Of a stretch of 44,848 nt of DNA, positions 25,932-33,711 are shown piece after piece. Position numbers and translations under genes: made by a program. Location of the stretch: contig JAERTK010000199.1 of the NCBI GenBank assembly GCA_016844935.1, forward strand, positions 1 to 44,848, written 5' to 3'. This stretch comes from Desulfobacteraceae bacterium (GTDB taxonomy: Bacteria > Desulfobacterota > DSM-4660 > Desulfatiglandales > Desulfatiglandaceae). The stretch's first letter is position 1. Every line of letters begins with the position of its first letter. The notes under the pieces are model-generated. The model worked only from the letters and a program-made list of their open reading frames with translations, ran no database searches and had not been told where the DNA came from.

Positions 25932-27709
25932 GATTTTTTCTCCTTTCTTGCAAAAGCTCTGAAGGGACGACCTTCCTCGGTAATGCTCCACCTGAAAAAT
26001 TCAATAAAATTCAGCCGCAGTCCATGAATGAACCCACCGGCCACGGCCAGAACAAAGTTGAGCGTGTGCCCCAGAAGCGCAATCAAAAGGGCAAACAGGA
26101 TGCCAATTCCCGGCAGCGCCTCTTTGACCTGCCCCGCCATGGCGTTAAAAGTCCCGGCAAGGGACGCGCTGGCCAGCCCCAGTGCGAACAGGCGCAGATA
26201 GCTCAACGCGTCGGCAAATGCGCTGGATATGCCGGCCAATCCCACAAGCCCTTTCAGCAGACGTTTAAAAAATGACCCTTCCGTACCGGTGAACAGCAGC
26301 ACCCCCGCAAGCCCCAGACCGATGCCAATGACGCCGGGTATTTTCAAAAAGTCAAATTCTCCCTCATGGGTGATCCCTTGCCAGAAGAGCGCACCGCCTA
26401 AAAAAACAATGGCCCAGGAAAGGGGTTTAAGCGCCTTTGGGGACTTCCTGAAATGCCAGGCGGTCACTCCGTTGGCCGCCACCAGGTGCAGCACGCCCAA
26501 CAGGATGGAGATTTGCATCATGAAATCAAAATTCATCATGTCAATAATTTTAAATCGGGCCGGAACAGACCCCCCTCCCGGCGACACTCCGAAATAGCTT
26601 CCCACCATGACACCGTAAATAATGCCCGCCCCCACCATGGTCGCCAACAGGATACGGAACCGGCTGCCTGTTTCCGACCGGCCCATTTTCTTCCAGAAGA
26701 CCCCCGTCATCAGACCCATAACAACCGAATATCCCGCATCCGCAAGAATCATGGCGAAAAACACCGCAAAGGAGAAAAACACGATGGCGGAAGGGTCCCA
26801 TAACCAGTATCGGGGCGTGGTATAAAAAGAGACCAAGTCCTGCCCGCCGGAGATGCCCGAAGGGTTCTCCATGAGTGTGGGTGGCGTTTCCTGTGGGAAT
26901 GGGGGGCTGTTTTCAAATACCAGTTTCCGCTCTCTCGCATACGCTTTTAAGGTGGAAACATTTCGTTTCGGGGCCCACGCCTGAAGGGCAAAAACCGCAT
27001 CCTCGGCATAGGTTTTTTCCACCGCATCAACCACTGCCGCCTGGTCTTCGAGCCGTTCAATATTCCTGGCAAACAACTCATTCCAACGGGTCAAACCAGC
27101 CCTTTCGGCGAACAGGTCTTCCAATTCCACTTCAACTTCTTCTAGCCGACCCTCCAACTGAAAAAGGGTTCGGTTTCCGGTGCGCGCCCGTTCAACGGGC
27201 ATCCCCTCGGGCTGGACTCTTGAAATCACCACCACATAAGAAAACCGGTTGTCCGCAAAAACCCTCTGCCAGATCAGGTCCGTTTCCCGAACCTTCCGCA
27301 TGTCTTTATGGGGAACCACATAAAACCACAACCTCAGGTTGTTCAACGCCTCTGGGCGCGGGAAGTCAAAGGCACCCCAGGGGGAGAGGTTTAAAATGCG
27401 GCCCAGCAGGAAGTCCCGTTCATGTGCCAGTTCCTGTAACCGGTCCTTTATCTTGAGGGCATTGGACTCAATGTCGGCTGCATCAAACCGGTCGGTTCGG
27501 GTCACCTGCCGACGCCGGTTGGGGCAACTGGAGAGAAATTGCAGGGCTTCCCTTGCCCTGGAAGAAGGCCCCGCCGGAGAAAGGGAATCCGCTTCAGGGG
27601 TCAGGTCAATGAGGTGCAGGCAACCTTTCCCCTGAAGATCGGTCAGAACCTGATGACGGTCCTCCACATGGCCGTAGAAGGTTACTTTTTCAAGGGAAAT
27701 GATGCTCAT
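25919..27709 (-). CDS. atpI: V/A-type ATPase membrane subunit I (a-subunit)
   Basis: A protein of 596 residues. The N-terminal 290 residues are soluble and partly coiled-coil; the C-terminal half has about eight transmembrane helices. Hallmarks are GYSVVMGLM in the first helix group, the segment SYLRLFALGLASASLAGTFN containing the essential Arg that faces the rotor ring, and LLGHTLNFVLAVAGGFIHGLRLNFIEFF near the end. The subunit makes the ion half-channels and joins the peripheral stalk. Its start overlaps the atpD stop by 4 bases (ATGA) and its end overlaps atpK. Confidence 0.94.
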   Translation of the reverse strand: MSIISLEKVTFYGHVEDRHQVLTDLQGKGCLHLIDLTPEADSLSPAGPSSRAREALQFLSSCPNRRRQVTRTDRFDAADIESNALKIKDRLQELAHERDFLLGRILNLSPWGAFDFPRPEALNNLRLWFYVVPHKDMRKVRETDLIWQRVFADNRFSYVVVISRVQPEGMPVERARTGNRTLFQLEGRLEEVEVELEDLFAERAGLTRWNELFARNIERLEDQAAVVDAVEKTYAEDAVFALQAWAPKRNVSTLKAYARERKLVFENSPPFPQETPPTLMENPSGISGGQDLVSFYTTPRYWLWDPSAIVFFSFAVFFAMILADAGYSVVMGLMTGVFWKKMGRSETGSRFRILLATMVGAGIIYGVMVGSYFGVSPGGGSVPARFKIIDMMNFDFMMQISILLGVLHLVAANGVTAWHFRKSPKALKPLSWAIVFLGGALFWQGITHEGEFDFLKIPGVIGIGLGLAGVLLFTGTEGSFFKRLLKGLVGLAGISSAFADALSYLRLFALGLASASLAGTFNAMAGQVKEALPGIGILFALLIALLGHTLNFVLAVAGGFIHGLRLNFIEFFRWSITEEGRPFRAFARKEKKSWRT

Positions 27710-28329
27710 GGCGTTGCCCCCAGGAGTGCCTGGGCCTGTTTTTGGCGAATGCGTTTGGTAATTTTGGATCGTACCACGGACGCACGGTCCGCATCGGCCA
27801 GATAGATCCGTATTTTTCTGATATTACCCTGGGCCTGGGGGATGAGTATTTTTTCAAACAGGTTGGTGCGCTGTGTCACTTTGCGGGCCGCCACCTCCAG
27901 CAACCGGACCCGTTCTGCCGTCACCTGAACCAACGCTTTCTGCGTGACCATTCTCTTTAGCTGCGCCGCCACCGTGTCCACCCAGTGGGGCCTTGCCAGC
28001 ATGGCATAGTCGGCAACCCCGCATCGGACCTCCACGAGCTTAGGAAGTTTGACCCCCACCACATTTTCCTCCCTTATGTCAATGGCTTCCACATAAACCA
28101 GCCCGGCCAAATCAATTTCACCATCGGCCAACATGGGCAACTGTTCCGAGACGCGCCGAAGGAGCCTTTCCGTTTCGGCCTGAACATCCACCAGCGCCTG
28201 CCTGGCACGCTTCAGTTCCGCAGTCAACTGCATCCGTTTGAGTTCCAGGGACGGGAGCACCCGCTCGTAAAGACGCATATTTTCGCGCTGTTTCTGAAGC
28301 CCCGATTTACTCAAGACCAGTTTGCCCAT
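27706..28329 (-). CDS. atpD: V/A-type ATPase central stalk subunit D
   Basis: A protein of 207 residues, the usual length. It starts LVLSKSGLQKQRENMRLYERVLPSLELKR, a typical D-subunit beginning (first 20 residues most diagnostic), and has long N- and C-terminal helices that would form the coiled-coil shaft turning inside the A3B3 head. The C-terminal part contains RTNLFEKILIPQAQGNIRKI, also conserved in the family. The gene is 3 bases downstream of the atpB stop and overlaps atpI by 4 bases, so translation is tightly coupled. Confidence 0.93.
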   Translation of the reverse strand: MGKLVLSKSGLQKQRENMRLYERVLPSLELKRMQLTAELKRARQALVDVQAETERLLRRVSEQLPMLADGEIDLAGLVYVEAIDIREENVVGVKLPKLVEVRCGVADYAMLARPHWVDTVAAQLKRMVTQKALVQVTAERVRLLEVAARKVTQRTNLFEKILIPQAQGNIRKIRIYLADADRASVVRSKITKRIRQKQAQALLGATP

Positions 28330-28332
28330 GGC

Positions 28333-29655
28333 TCAACGATTTACCTCTTGAAAATATTTGTCTATAAGATCCTGTTTCATCAAAAGCTCTTCCGGATCAA
28401 AACATTCCGCCAGGGTCTCCCAGCAGCGATCCAGTGCCTGGATCACAGGCATGGAGACGTTTATGTCCATGAACCGTTCCCGAAAGAGCCCCCCGAATTT
28501 GATGAGTTTTTCATCAAAGAGAGAGAGTTCAAAGGCCATGATCTGTTTCTTTTCGGCTTCCATGGCCTCCGCATAAAAACGGATCATGGTATTCATGATC
28601 TGACCATGATCCTCACGGGTGGCCTTTCCAATCACTTTCTGTTTGAGCCGGGAAAGGGAGCCGAAAGGGTCAATATACCCATCGTGGAGATAAAACTGTC
28701 CTTCGGTAATGTAGCCGGTGTTGTCCGGCACCGGATGGGTCACATCATTTCCAGGCATGGTGGTCACCGTGAGAATGGTGACGGAGCCGGCACCCTTGAA
28801 ATCGCAGGCTTTCTCATAGCGCATGGCCAGCTGGGTGTACAAATCCCCCATGTACCCCCGGGCTGCCGGAATGCGCTCCAGGGAGATGCCGATTTCTTTC
28901 ATGGCGTCAGCATAGGCAGTCATATCGGTCATCAACACCAGAACCCGCTTGCCTTCATCCACAGCAAACTTTTCCGCCACCGCCAAAGCCATGTCGGGAA
29001 TGGACAGCCGTTCAACAATGGGGTCGGAGGCCAGGTTCACGTACATGACGGTCCGATGAAACACCCCATGCGATTCAAAAGCGGTCCTGAAGAAGTAATA
29101 ATCGTCAAAGATCAGGCCCAACCCCCCAAACACCAGGATGTCCGCATCCGCCTGAAAACCGATGCGCGCCAACAGTTCGTTGTAGGGCTCGCCCGCCACG
29201 GAAAAGATGGGGATCTTCTGGCTTTCAACCAGGCAGTTGAACAAGTCGATCATGGGGACCTCCGTCTGAATCATTTTGTCGGGGACCACCCGCATCATGG
29301 GGTTTACAGTGGGGCCGGCCATTTCGATTTTCGAATCAGAAGACAAATCCGGGCCGTCATCAAAAGCCTCTCCGGACCCCCTGAAAATACGTCCCAGAAT
29401 ATTATCGGAACAGATCACATTGGGCGGATGACCCAAGAACCGCACCACAGCGTCCGTGGAAAGCCCTTTACCCCCTGCAAACACCTGCAGGCTCACGATA
29501 TCGCGATCCAGCGCCACCACTTTTGCCTGGCTGGTTTCCCCATCCACATTTTCAACAATGGCCAGATCACCGAAGGCAGCACCTTCCGCTTTCACGCGGA
29601 TGGTATCGCCCACGATCTCCAGCACGCGCGTATGGCGGGTGAGTTCCGGGAACAT
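28333..29655 (-). CDS. atpB: V/A-type ATPase regulatory subunit B
   Basis: A protein of 440 residues. It lacks a functional P-loop, as expected of B subunits, and carries DLFNCLVESQKIPIFSVAG, VLVLMTDMTAYADAMKEIG and GYMGDLYTQLAMRYEKA. It forms the non-catalytic nucleotide sites of the A3B3 head. Here it is the first gene of the operon. A CGAGGAG ribosome site precedes the ATG at 29655. The upstream gap to vapC is 58 bases and shows no clear promoter, so expression may depend on a weak promoter there or on read-through from the toxin-antitoxin genes. Confidence 0.95.
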   Translation of the reverse strand: MFPELTRHTRVLEIVGDTIRVKAEGAAFGDLAIVENVDGETSQAKVVALDRDIVSLQVFAGGKGLSTDAVVRFLGHPPNVICSDNILGRIFRGSGEAFDDGPDLSSDSKIEMAGPTVNPMMRVVPDKMIQTEVPMIDLFNCLVESQKIPIFSVAGEPYNELLARIGFQADADILVFGGLGLIFDDYYFFRTAFESHGVFHRTVMYVNLASDPIVERLSIPDMALAVAEKFAVDEGKRVLVLMTDMTAYADAMKEIGISLERIPAARGYMGDLYTQLAMRYEKACDFKGAGSVTILTVTTMPGNDVTHPVPDNTGYITEGQFYLHDGYIDPFGSLSRLKQKVIGKATREDHGQIMNTMIRFYAEAMEAEKKQIMAFELSLFDEKLIKFGGLFRERFMDINVSMPVIQALDRCWETLAECFDPEELLMKQDLIDKYFQEVNR

Positions 29656-29713
29656 GGTTTGATTTCTCCTCGATTATTGGCGGGTTAAAAATAGGATTGA
29701 TCTAGTTTTCTAT

Positions 29714-30142
29714 TCAATTTGCCGGTCGTCCTATAAATTTACTCAAAAGCCCTACATTTTTTGCAGCAATTAACTGTCTTTTATCGGAGGTTGCAAAAAG
29801 ATCTGCCGGCCATTCCAATGCACAGGCAACGTGAAGGGCATCCATGGCACGTAAGGCATTGTTCTCCAACAATTTCACTGAATGGGAAATGACTGAAGGT
29901 GTTAGCTGAATCACAGTCGCGTCATGGACATCCCTTATCAGTTGGGTTTTTGCCTTTCCATAGTCTCTTTTGGACAAAAAACCTTCTCTCAAACGCCGGT
30001 TAAGTCCGGAAATTATTTCTGGGACCAAAACAATACAAAGTGCCAGATCTGAGGCACTTTGGAGTAATAGCTCGATATCTTCGCTCCCTTCTTCCTCTAT
30101 ATACCTTTTGGCAAATGCGGATGAATCAACGACAAGTTTCAT
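29714..30142 (-). CDS. vapC: PIN-domain toxin (VapC family)
   Basis: A protein of 142 residues. The four acidic residues of the PIN active site are visible: Asp6 (LVVDSSAF), a Glu in PEIISG at about residue 42, Asp in AMDALHVA, and Asp in FATSDKRQL. VapC toxins are Mg2+-dependent ribonucleases, often cutting tRNA or rRNA. The gene overlaps its antitoxin by 4 bases (ATGA), which is normal for these pairs. It lies directly upstream of the V/A-ATPase operon on the same strand. Confidence 0.9.
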   Translation of the reverse strand: MKLVVDSSAFAKRYIEEEGSEDIELLLQSASDLALCIVLVPEIISGLNRRLREGFLSKRDYGKAKTQLIRDVHDATVIQLTPSVISHSVKLLENNALRAMDALHVACALEWPADLFATSDKRQLIAAKNVGLLSKFIGRPAN

Positions 30143-30372
30143 ACCAAGGCCTCACGATCTTCCAAAATTGCCGATGAAAGATCACTCCCCTTAATTTTTA
30201 ACCGAATGCCCGGTCTTTTCCAAGAGGGCTCCCGTCGGGATCTGTCTGAAAACGGAATGACCTCCGCAACCGGTTTCCCGCGACGCAAAAGGATAAGCGT
30301 CTCACCATGCTCAACCTCGGCTATAAAGCCTGAAGCCTTTTTCCGAAAATCTGTAAAAGATATGGTTTTCAT
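30139..30372 (-). CDS. vapB: Phd/YefM-family antitoxin
   Basis: A protein of 77 residues. The start at 30372 (MKTISFTDFRKKASGFIAEVEHGETLILLRRGKPVAEVI, of which the first 20 residues are most typical) has GAGGAG five bases before it; a further upstream ATG lacks one. The N-terminal half is the Phd/YefM DNA-binding fold with the signature G-x-x-x-x-L-x-R-x-G-K-P-V-A-x-x-x-P. The C-terminal half is expected to be flexible and to bind the toxin. Antitoxin and toxin together normally repress their own promoter. Confidence 0.9.
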   Translation of the reverse strand: MKTISFTDFRKKASGFIAEVEHGETLILLRRGKPVAEVIPFSDRSRREPSWKRPGIRLKIKGSDLSSAILEDREALV

Positions 30373-30395
30373 AGGGCTCCTCACTTCTATTAATA

Positions 30396-30414
30396 TGCAC
30401 GTTCAAGTGTACAC
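30396..30414 (-). promoter_or_regulatory. Candidate operator of the toxin-antitoxin pair
   Basis: GTGTACAC (30407-30414) is a palindrome with the TGTACA core used by YefM-type repressors. It is part of a larger imperfect inverted repeat, TGCAC-N6-GTGTA, and lies about 35 bases upstream of the antitoxin start. Binding is inferred. Confidence 0.4.
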
Positions 30415-30624
30415 ATAAAAGGGCATTTTGTAAATATTTTTTTAAAAGCAATCCAGTGCACAAACGTGTTCCATTACTATTTAGGTTTTAGCAAAGGTCA
30501 GGATTCCTTGAGGAAGGGGGGGGGATCCAAACCATATGGTACTTACAATCCCTAATTGGATGTGATAGCTTATGAAGGGACTTGGATTCCGACCCCCACA
30601 GATGGTTCTGTTTATAATTACAAA
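30415..30624. other. Divergent intergenic region with a G9 tract
   Basis: The space between the antitoxin operator and the permease start holds nine consecutive G (about 30516-30524) and a palindrome ACCATATGGT (30531-30540). No clear promoter or ribosome site is visible for the permease. Confidence 0.5.
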
Positions 30625-31896
30625 ATGAGAAAATATATCGGATGGATCATCGTTGGCACGCTTGTTTTGTACCTTTTGAGTATTCCTGCTCCCTCCTTTC
30701 TGGCGGCATCCACACTGCTTGCGTGGCTTGTGCCGGTTCTCATGTGGCCAACGCTTACGAGGAGCGCCTGCAGTCAGGCTATGGTGCTCATGGCCATCGG
30801 TTGCGCAGCCCTCATCTTTTCGGCCTTTCGCGGTGTCTTCATTGGATGGCAACAGATTCTTTCGGCCAATCTGCCACTGCTGGCCATGTTCGTTGCGGTC
30901 TCTTTTCTCGTCTTGACAAATGCCGGTCTTGAAGATCATACCCTCCCGGAAGGAAAAAGCGCTGTTATCACAACGGCATTTGGTGCCCATCTGATCGGGG
31001 CGGTGATCAATGTGTCGGTACTGTTCGTTTTCGGAGACCGACTGCAAAGAAAAGGCGCTCTCACCACAGTTCAGAGTATCATCCTTGCCCGCTCCTTTTG
31101 CGCGGCTGCATGGTGGTCTCCCTTTTTTGTGGCCACCGGTGTTGCGCTCACCTATGCCCCCGGAATGTCGTGGCAAGAAACGCTGATCCCGGGTGCCATC
31201 ATGAGTGTCATCGCCATGGGTTATTCAATTGTTGAAGTGTGCTATTTCAGAAAAGCGGCATTTTCCGGTTATCCCCTCAAGGCGGAAAGCCTGACAGTGC
31301 CGGTGTTCCTTGCCACCGTAGTGATTTGCGTGCAGCATTTCAAGCCTGGCATCAGCATCCTGAATCTCATCTGCACGCTTTCACCTGCCGGAGCGATTTT
31401 TCTTATGAAAGGGCGGCCAAGGATGGCAACCTTGCATGATTTTATAGACAACAGATTGGCATCGGTGAGCAGCCAGTTTGCCCTGTTTCTGGCCGCAGGC
31501 GTATTTTCGACAGGCATAAAGTCCATTACCCATGTGTATCCCGCACTGTTCAGCCTGGAAGGTTACACCTTTACCCCGGTGCTGTTTTCCGTGGTCCTGG
31601 GTGCCATGATATTCATCGGGATTATGGGCGTACACCCGCTTGTAACCATCGCAATCGTCAGTCCCTTACTCGTGCCCCTCAATCCAGGCCATTCCCAGTT
31701 GGGCTTTCTGTTTCTTTCCGGCTGGGCCATAACGACGGGCACCAGTCCATTGTCAGGGGTTGGACTGGCTTTGGTAAGCCGGTACCACGCATCCCCTCGA
31801 AGGATCATCCAAAACAACTGGCATTATGCCGTTGTGATGTGGGCAATCTCCTCCATGGTAAACATTGCCTTTTTTCAAAGGGGGATCGCATTTTAG
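30625..31896 (+). CDS. Multi-pass membrane permease of unassigned type
   Basis: 423 residues from the ATG at 30625 (MRKYIGWIIVG). In-frame TTG and GTG codons lie up to 23 codons earlier, none with a good ribosome site, so the start is uncertain. About ten to eleven hydrophobic segments cover the length. The C-terminal part (GVHPLVTIAIVSPLL and LFLSGWAITTGTSPLSGVGLALVSRY) resembles the repeat architecture of ion-transporter-superfamily permeases such as arsenite/NhaD or dicarboxylate carriers, where a Ser/Thr-Gly-Pro-rich hairpin contacts the substrate. I do not recognise a specific family. It is followed by the FAD oxidoreductase gene after 109 bases, without a known link. Confidence 0.72.
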   Translation: MRKYIGWIIVGTLVLYLLSIPAPSFLAASTLLAWLVPVLMWPTLTRSACSQAMVLMAIGCAALIFSAFRGVFIGWQQILSANLPLLAMFVAVSFLVLTNAGLEDHTLPEGKSAVITTAFGAHLIGAVINVSVLFVFGDRLQRKGALTTVQSIILARSFCAAAWWSPFFVATGVALTYAPGMSWQETLIPGAIMSVIAMGYSIVEVCYFRKAAFSGYPLKAESLTVPVFLATVVICVQHFKPGISILNLICTLSPAGAIFLMKGRPRMATLHDFIDNRLASVSSQFALFLAAGVFSTGIKSITHVYPALFSLEGYTFTPVLFSVVLGAMIFIGIMGVHPLVTIAIVSPLLVPLNPGHSQLGFLFLSGWAITTGTSPLSGVGLALVSRYHASPRRIIQNNWHYAVVMWAISSMVNIAFFQRGIAF

Positions 31897-32005
31897 AGCA
31901 ACGGGTTGTACAAATGGAGAGAAGGGGGTATGCTTCCTATGTTGAAAAAGGCATTCCCCCTAAACATTCCAGATTCCCGGCTTTTTTGAATGAGGAGAGC
32001 TGTAA

Positions 32006-33493
32006 ATGCACCACCTGCCGCATCAAAACAAAAAAGCGCTTATCATAGGATCCGGCATCGGCGGTCTGAGTATGGCCATCATCCTCTCCAAACTCGGTTT
32101 TGGCGTGACGGTCATTGAAAAAAGCCGGCAGCCCGGCGGCATGCTCAGAAGTTATATTCGCCGGGGGATTCACTGCAATGTGGGGTTGCACTATCTGGGG
32201 GCCCTTGATAAAGGGCAGCTTCTTCGCCGTCTGTTTGATTATCTCGGGATTACCGAAAAACTGCCGTTGACACGCATGGGGGTCCATGGGCCGGTGGATC
32301 GCTACTATTTCACCAACGCCATTGATGGTCCTCGGCAATTTGATATGCCAGTGGGATTGGATGCATACGAAGCCGGTTTAAAGGAGACTTTTCCGAAGGA
32401 GCAGAGTGCCATTGACGGCTTTATGGCGCTGCTGCGTCAAAGCGCCGGACAACTGGATCGCCTTGAACTTCTTTTCAGAAACCAGACCCCGGCCGATCTG
32501 ATCGATCTGACTGAACCGCTGTGGGAGATACTGGATCGACTGGGGTGTTCGCCCGGACTCAAAGGCGTGTTGAGCGTTCCATCAGTGTGGATCGGGATAC
32601 CGCCACCCCTGTGCCCACAATTTTACCATACCATGGCCCTGGCAAGCTATCTGTTTTCCGCCTGGCGCCTGGAAAGCAACGGCGCCCATTTGGTAAATGT
32701 GCTGGTTCAGCGACTGACTGACTTGGGAGGCAGGGTTCTTTGCGGGCAGGCCGTTCAGCGCATTGATGTTCGCGGAGGAGATGTAACGGGCCTTACGTTG
32801 GAAAACGGGGAGCAGTATGATGCGCAGCTGGTGGTTGGAACGGCGCATCCCAAAGTTGTGGTGGATCTGCTGGGATCTAATACCATCAAACCTTCCTATG
32901 GGCGCAGAATCACGGGGCTTGTAAATACGGACGGCATGTTTGCGGTCAATGCCGTGGTACCCGCCAGCATTCACAAGTCCCTGCCCTATAATGTATTTTC
33001 CATGAAAACCGACACCGGCGGGGTGGCTCATAATGTGATCTATACACAACTTCGGGCCAGTGGACGGCCCGAATCCCTATTGCTCACGCTCATTACCCGT
33101 GGACACAACGAATTGTGGCGGCCATGGGAAAAAACGTGCAGCGGGCATCGGGGTGACGACTATGGAGCGGCAAAAATGGCACTTGCCCGTGGGCTCATTA
33201 AAAAAGTCGAGCCGTTCATTGGTCAATTGAAAGGCCTGGAAGTAATTGATACTTATACGCCATTGACCATTCGAGACTGGGTCAACAGCCCCGATGGCTC
33301 CGCTTATGGCGTGATGCGATCGGACAGGCAAATGTTATCGGCATCCCTGTTAAACCGGACCGCCGTTAAAGGGTTGTATCTGGCCGGTCAAAGTGTCATG
33401 GCTCCCGGCATTCTAGGAACAATCCTCGGATCCCTGATTACTACAAAGTTCATTGTGGGGTCAAAACGTTTCGAAAAAGAGGTTCAACTCTGA
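32006..33493 (+). CDS. FAD-dependent oxidoreductase of the CrtI/retinol-saturase type
   Basis: A protein of 495 residues with a GAGGAGAG ribosome site. The N-terminal Rossmann motif ALIIGSGIGGLSMAIILSKLG (G-x-G-x-x-G with a Glu 20 residues on in VIEKS) is followed by PGGMLRSY, typical of the phytoene desaturase/carotenoid isomerase/retinol saturase group. The C-terminal FAD segment is GLYLAGQSVMAPGILGTILGS. It probably oxidises, saturates or isomerises a polyene or a lipid-like substrate. No other isoprenoid genes are near, so the substrate is open. The stop codon is immediately followed by the first copy of the 63-bp direct repeat. Confidence 0.82.
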   Translation: MHHLPHQNKKALIIGSGIGGLSMAIILSKLGFGVTVIEKSRQPGGMLRSYIRRGIHCNVGLHYLGALDKGQLLRRLFDYLGITEKLPLTRMGVHGPVDRYYFTNAIDGPRQFDMPVGLDAYEAGLKETFPKEQSAIDGFMALLRQSAGQLDRLELLFRNQTPADLIDLTEPLWEILDRLGCSPGLKGVLSVPSVWIGIPPPLCPQFYHTMALASYLFSAWRLESNGAHLVNVLVQRLTDLGGRVLCGQAVQRIDVRGGDVTGLTLENGEQYDAQLVVGTAHPKVVVDLLGSNTIKPSYGRRITGLVNTDGMFAVNAVVPASIHKSLPYNVFSMKTDTGGVAHNVIYTQLRASGRPESLLLTLITRGHNELWRPWEKTCSGHRGDDYGAAKMALARGLIKKVEPFIGQLKGLEVIDTYTPLTIRDWVNSPDGSAYGVMRSDRQMLSASLLNRTAVKGLYLAGQSVMAPGILGTILGSLITTKFIVGSKRFEKEVQL

Positions 33494-33556
33494 TTCGTGA
33501 TCCTTTCAAGCGTTTCAGCTTTGAGCAGCGTCTTTTCGAATACCCAGACGCTTCAT
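33494..33556 (-). pseudogene. 63-bp remnant of an EBP4-type gene 3' end; left direct repeat
   Basis: 61 of 63 bases match 37702-37764, in the same orientation. On the minus strand it would encode the last 13 residues MKRLGIRKDAAQS and a stop, as in EBP4 (which ends DAAQR). Upstream of the Met the frame quickly loses similarity, so only the 3' tip of the gene is present. It borders the CODH cassette on the left. Confidence 0.85.
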
Positions 33557-33711
33557 CCGTGTGGAGCAGGTGTCACATCTTGATCAGGGCATTAAGCCTA
33601 TCAAACTCATCCTTGAAAGTTTTCCTGGCTCATCGCGGATTAGCGTGAAAACCGCTCCCTTATCAACCATTTTGCTACCGGAATTCCTGCTTGCAGTCGT
33701 AATCAAAAAAG
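33557..33711. other. Non-coding stretch between the left repeat and cooS
   Basis: There is no supported gene. No strong terminator follows cooS. The base composition is like its neighbours. It may be decayed sequence from the event that brought in the CODH cassette. Confidence 0.5.

Noticed and set aside
27985-29688. A 567-codon open frame on the plus strand
   Set aside because: It lies entirely opposite atpD and atpB, which are unmistakable. Its composition (very rich in His, Gly and Gln) is what the complement of these genes gives.
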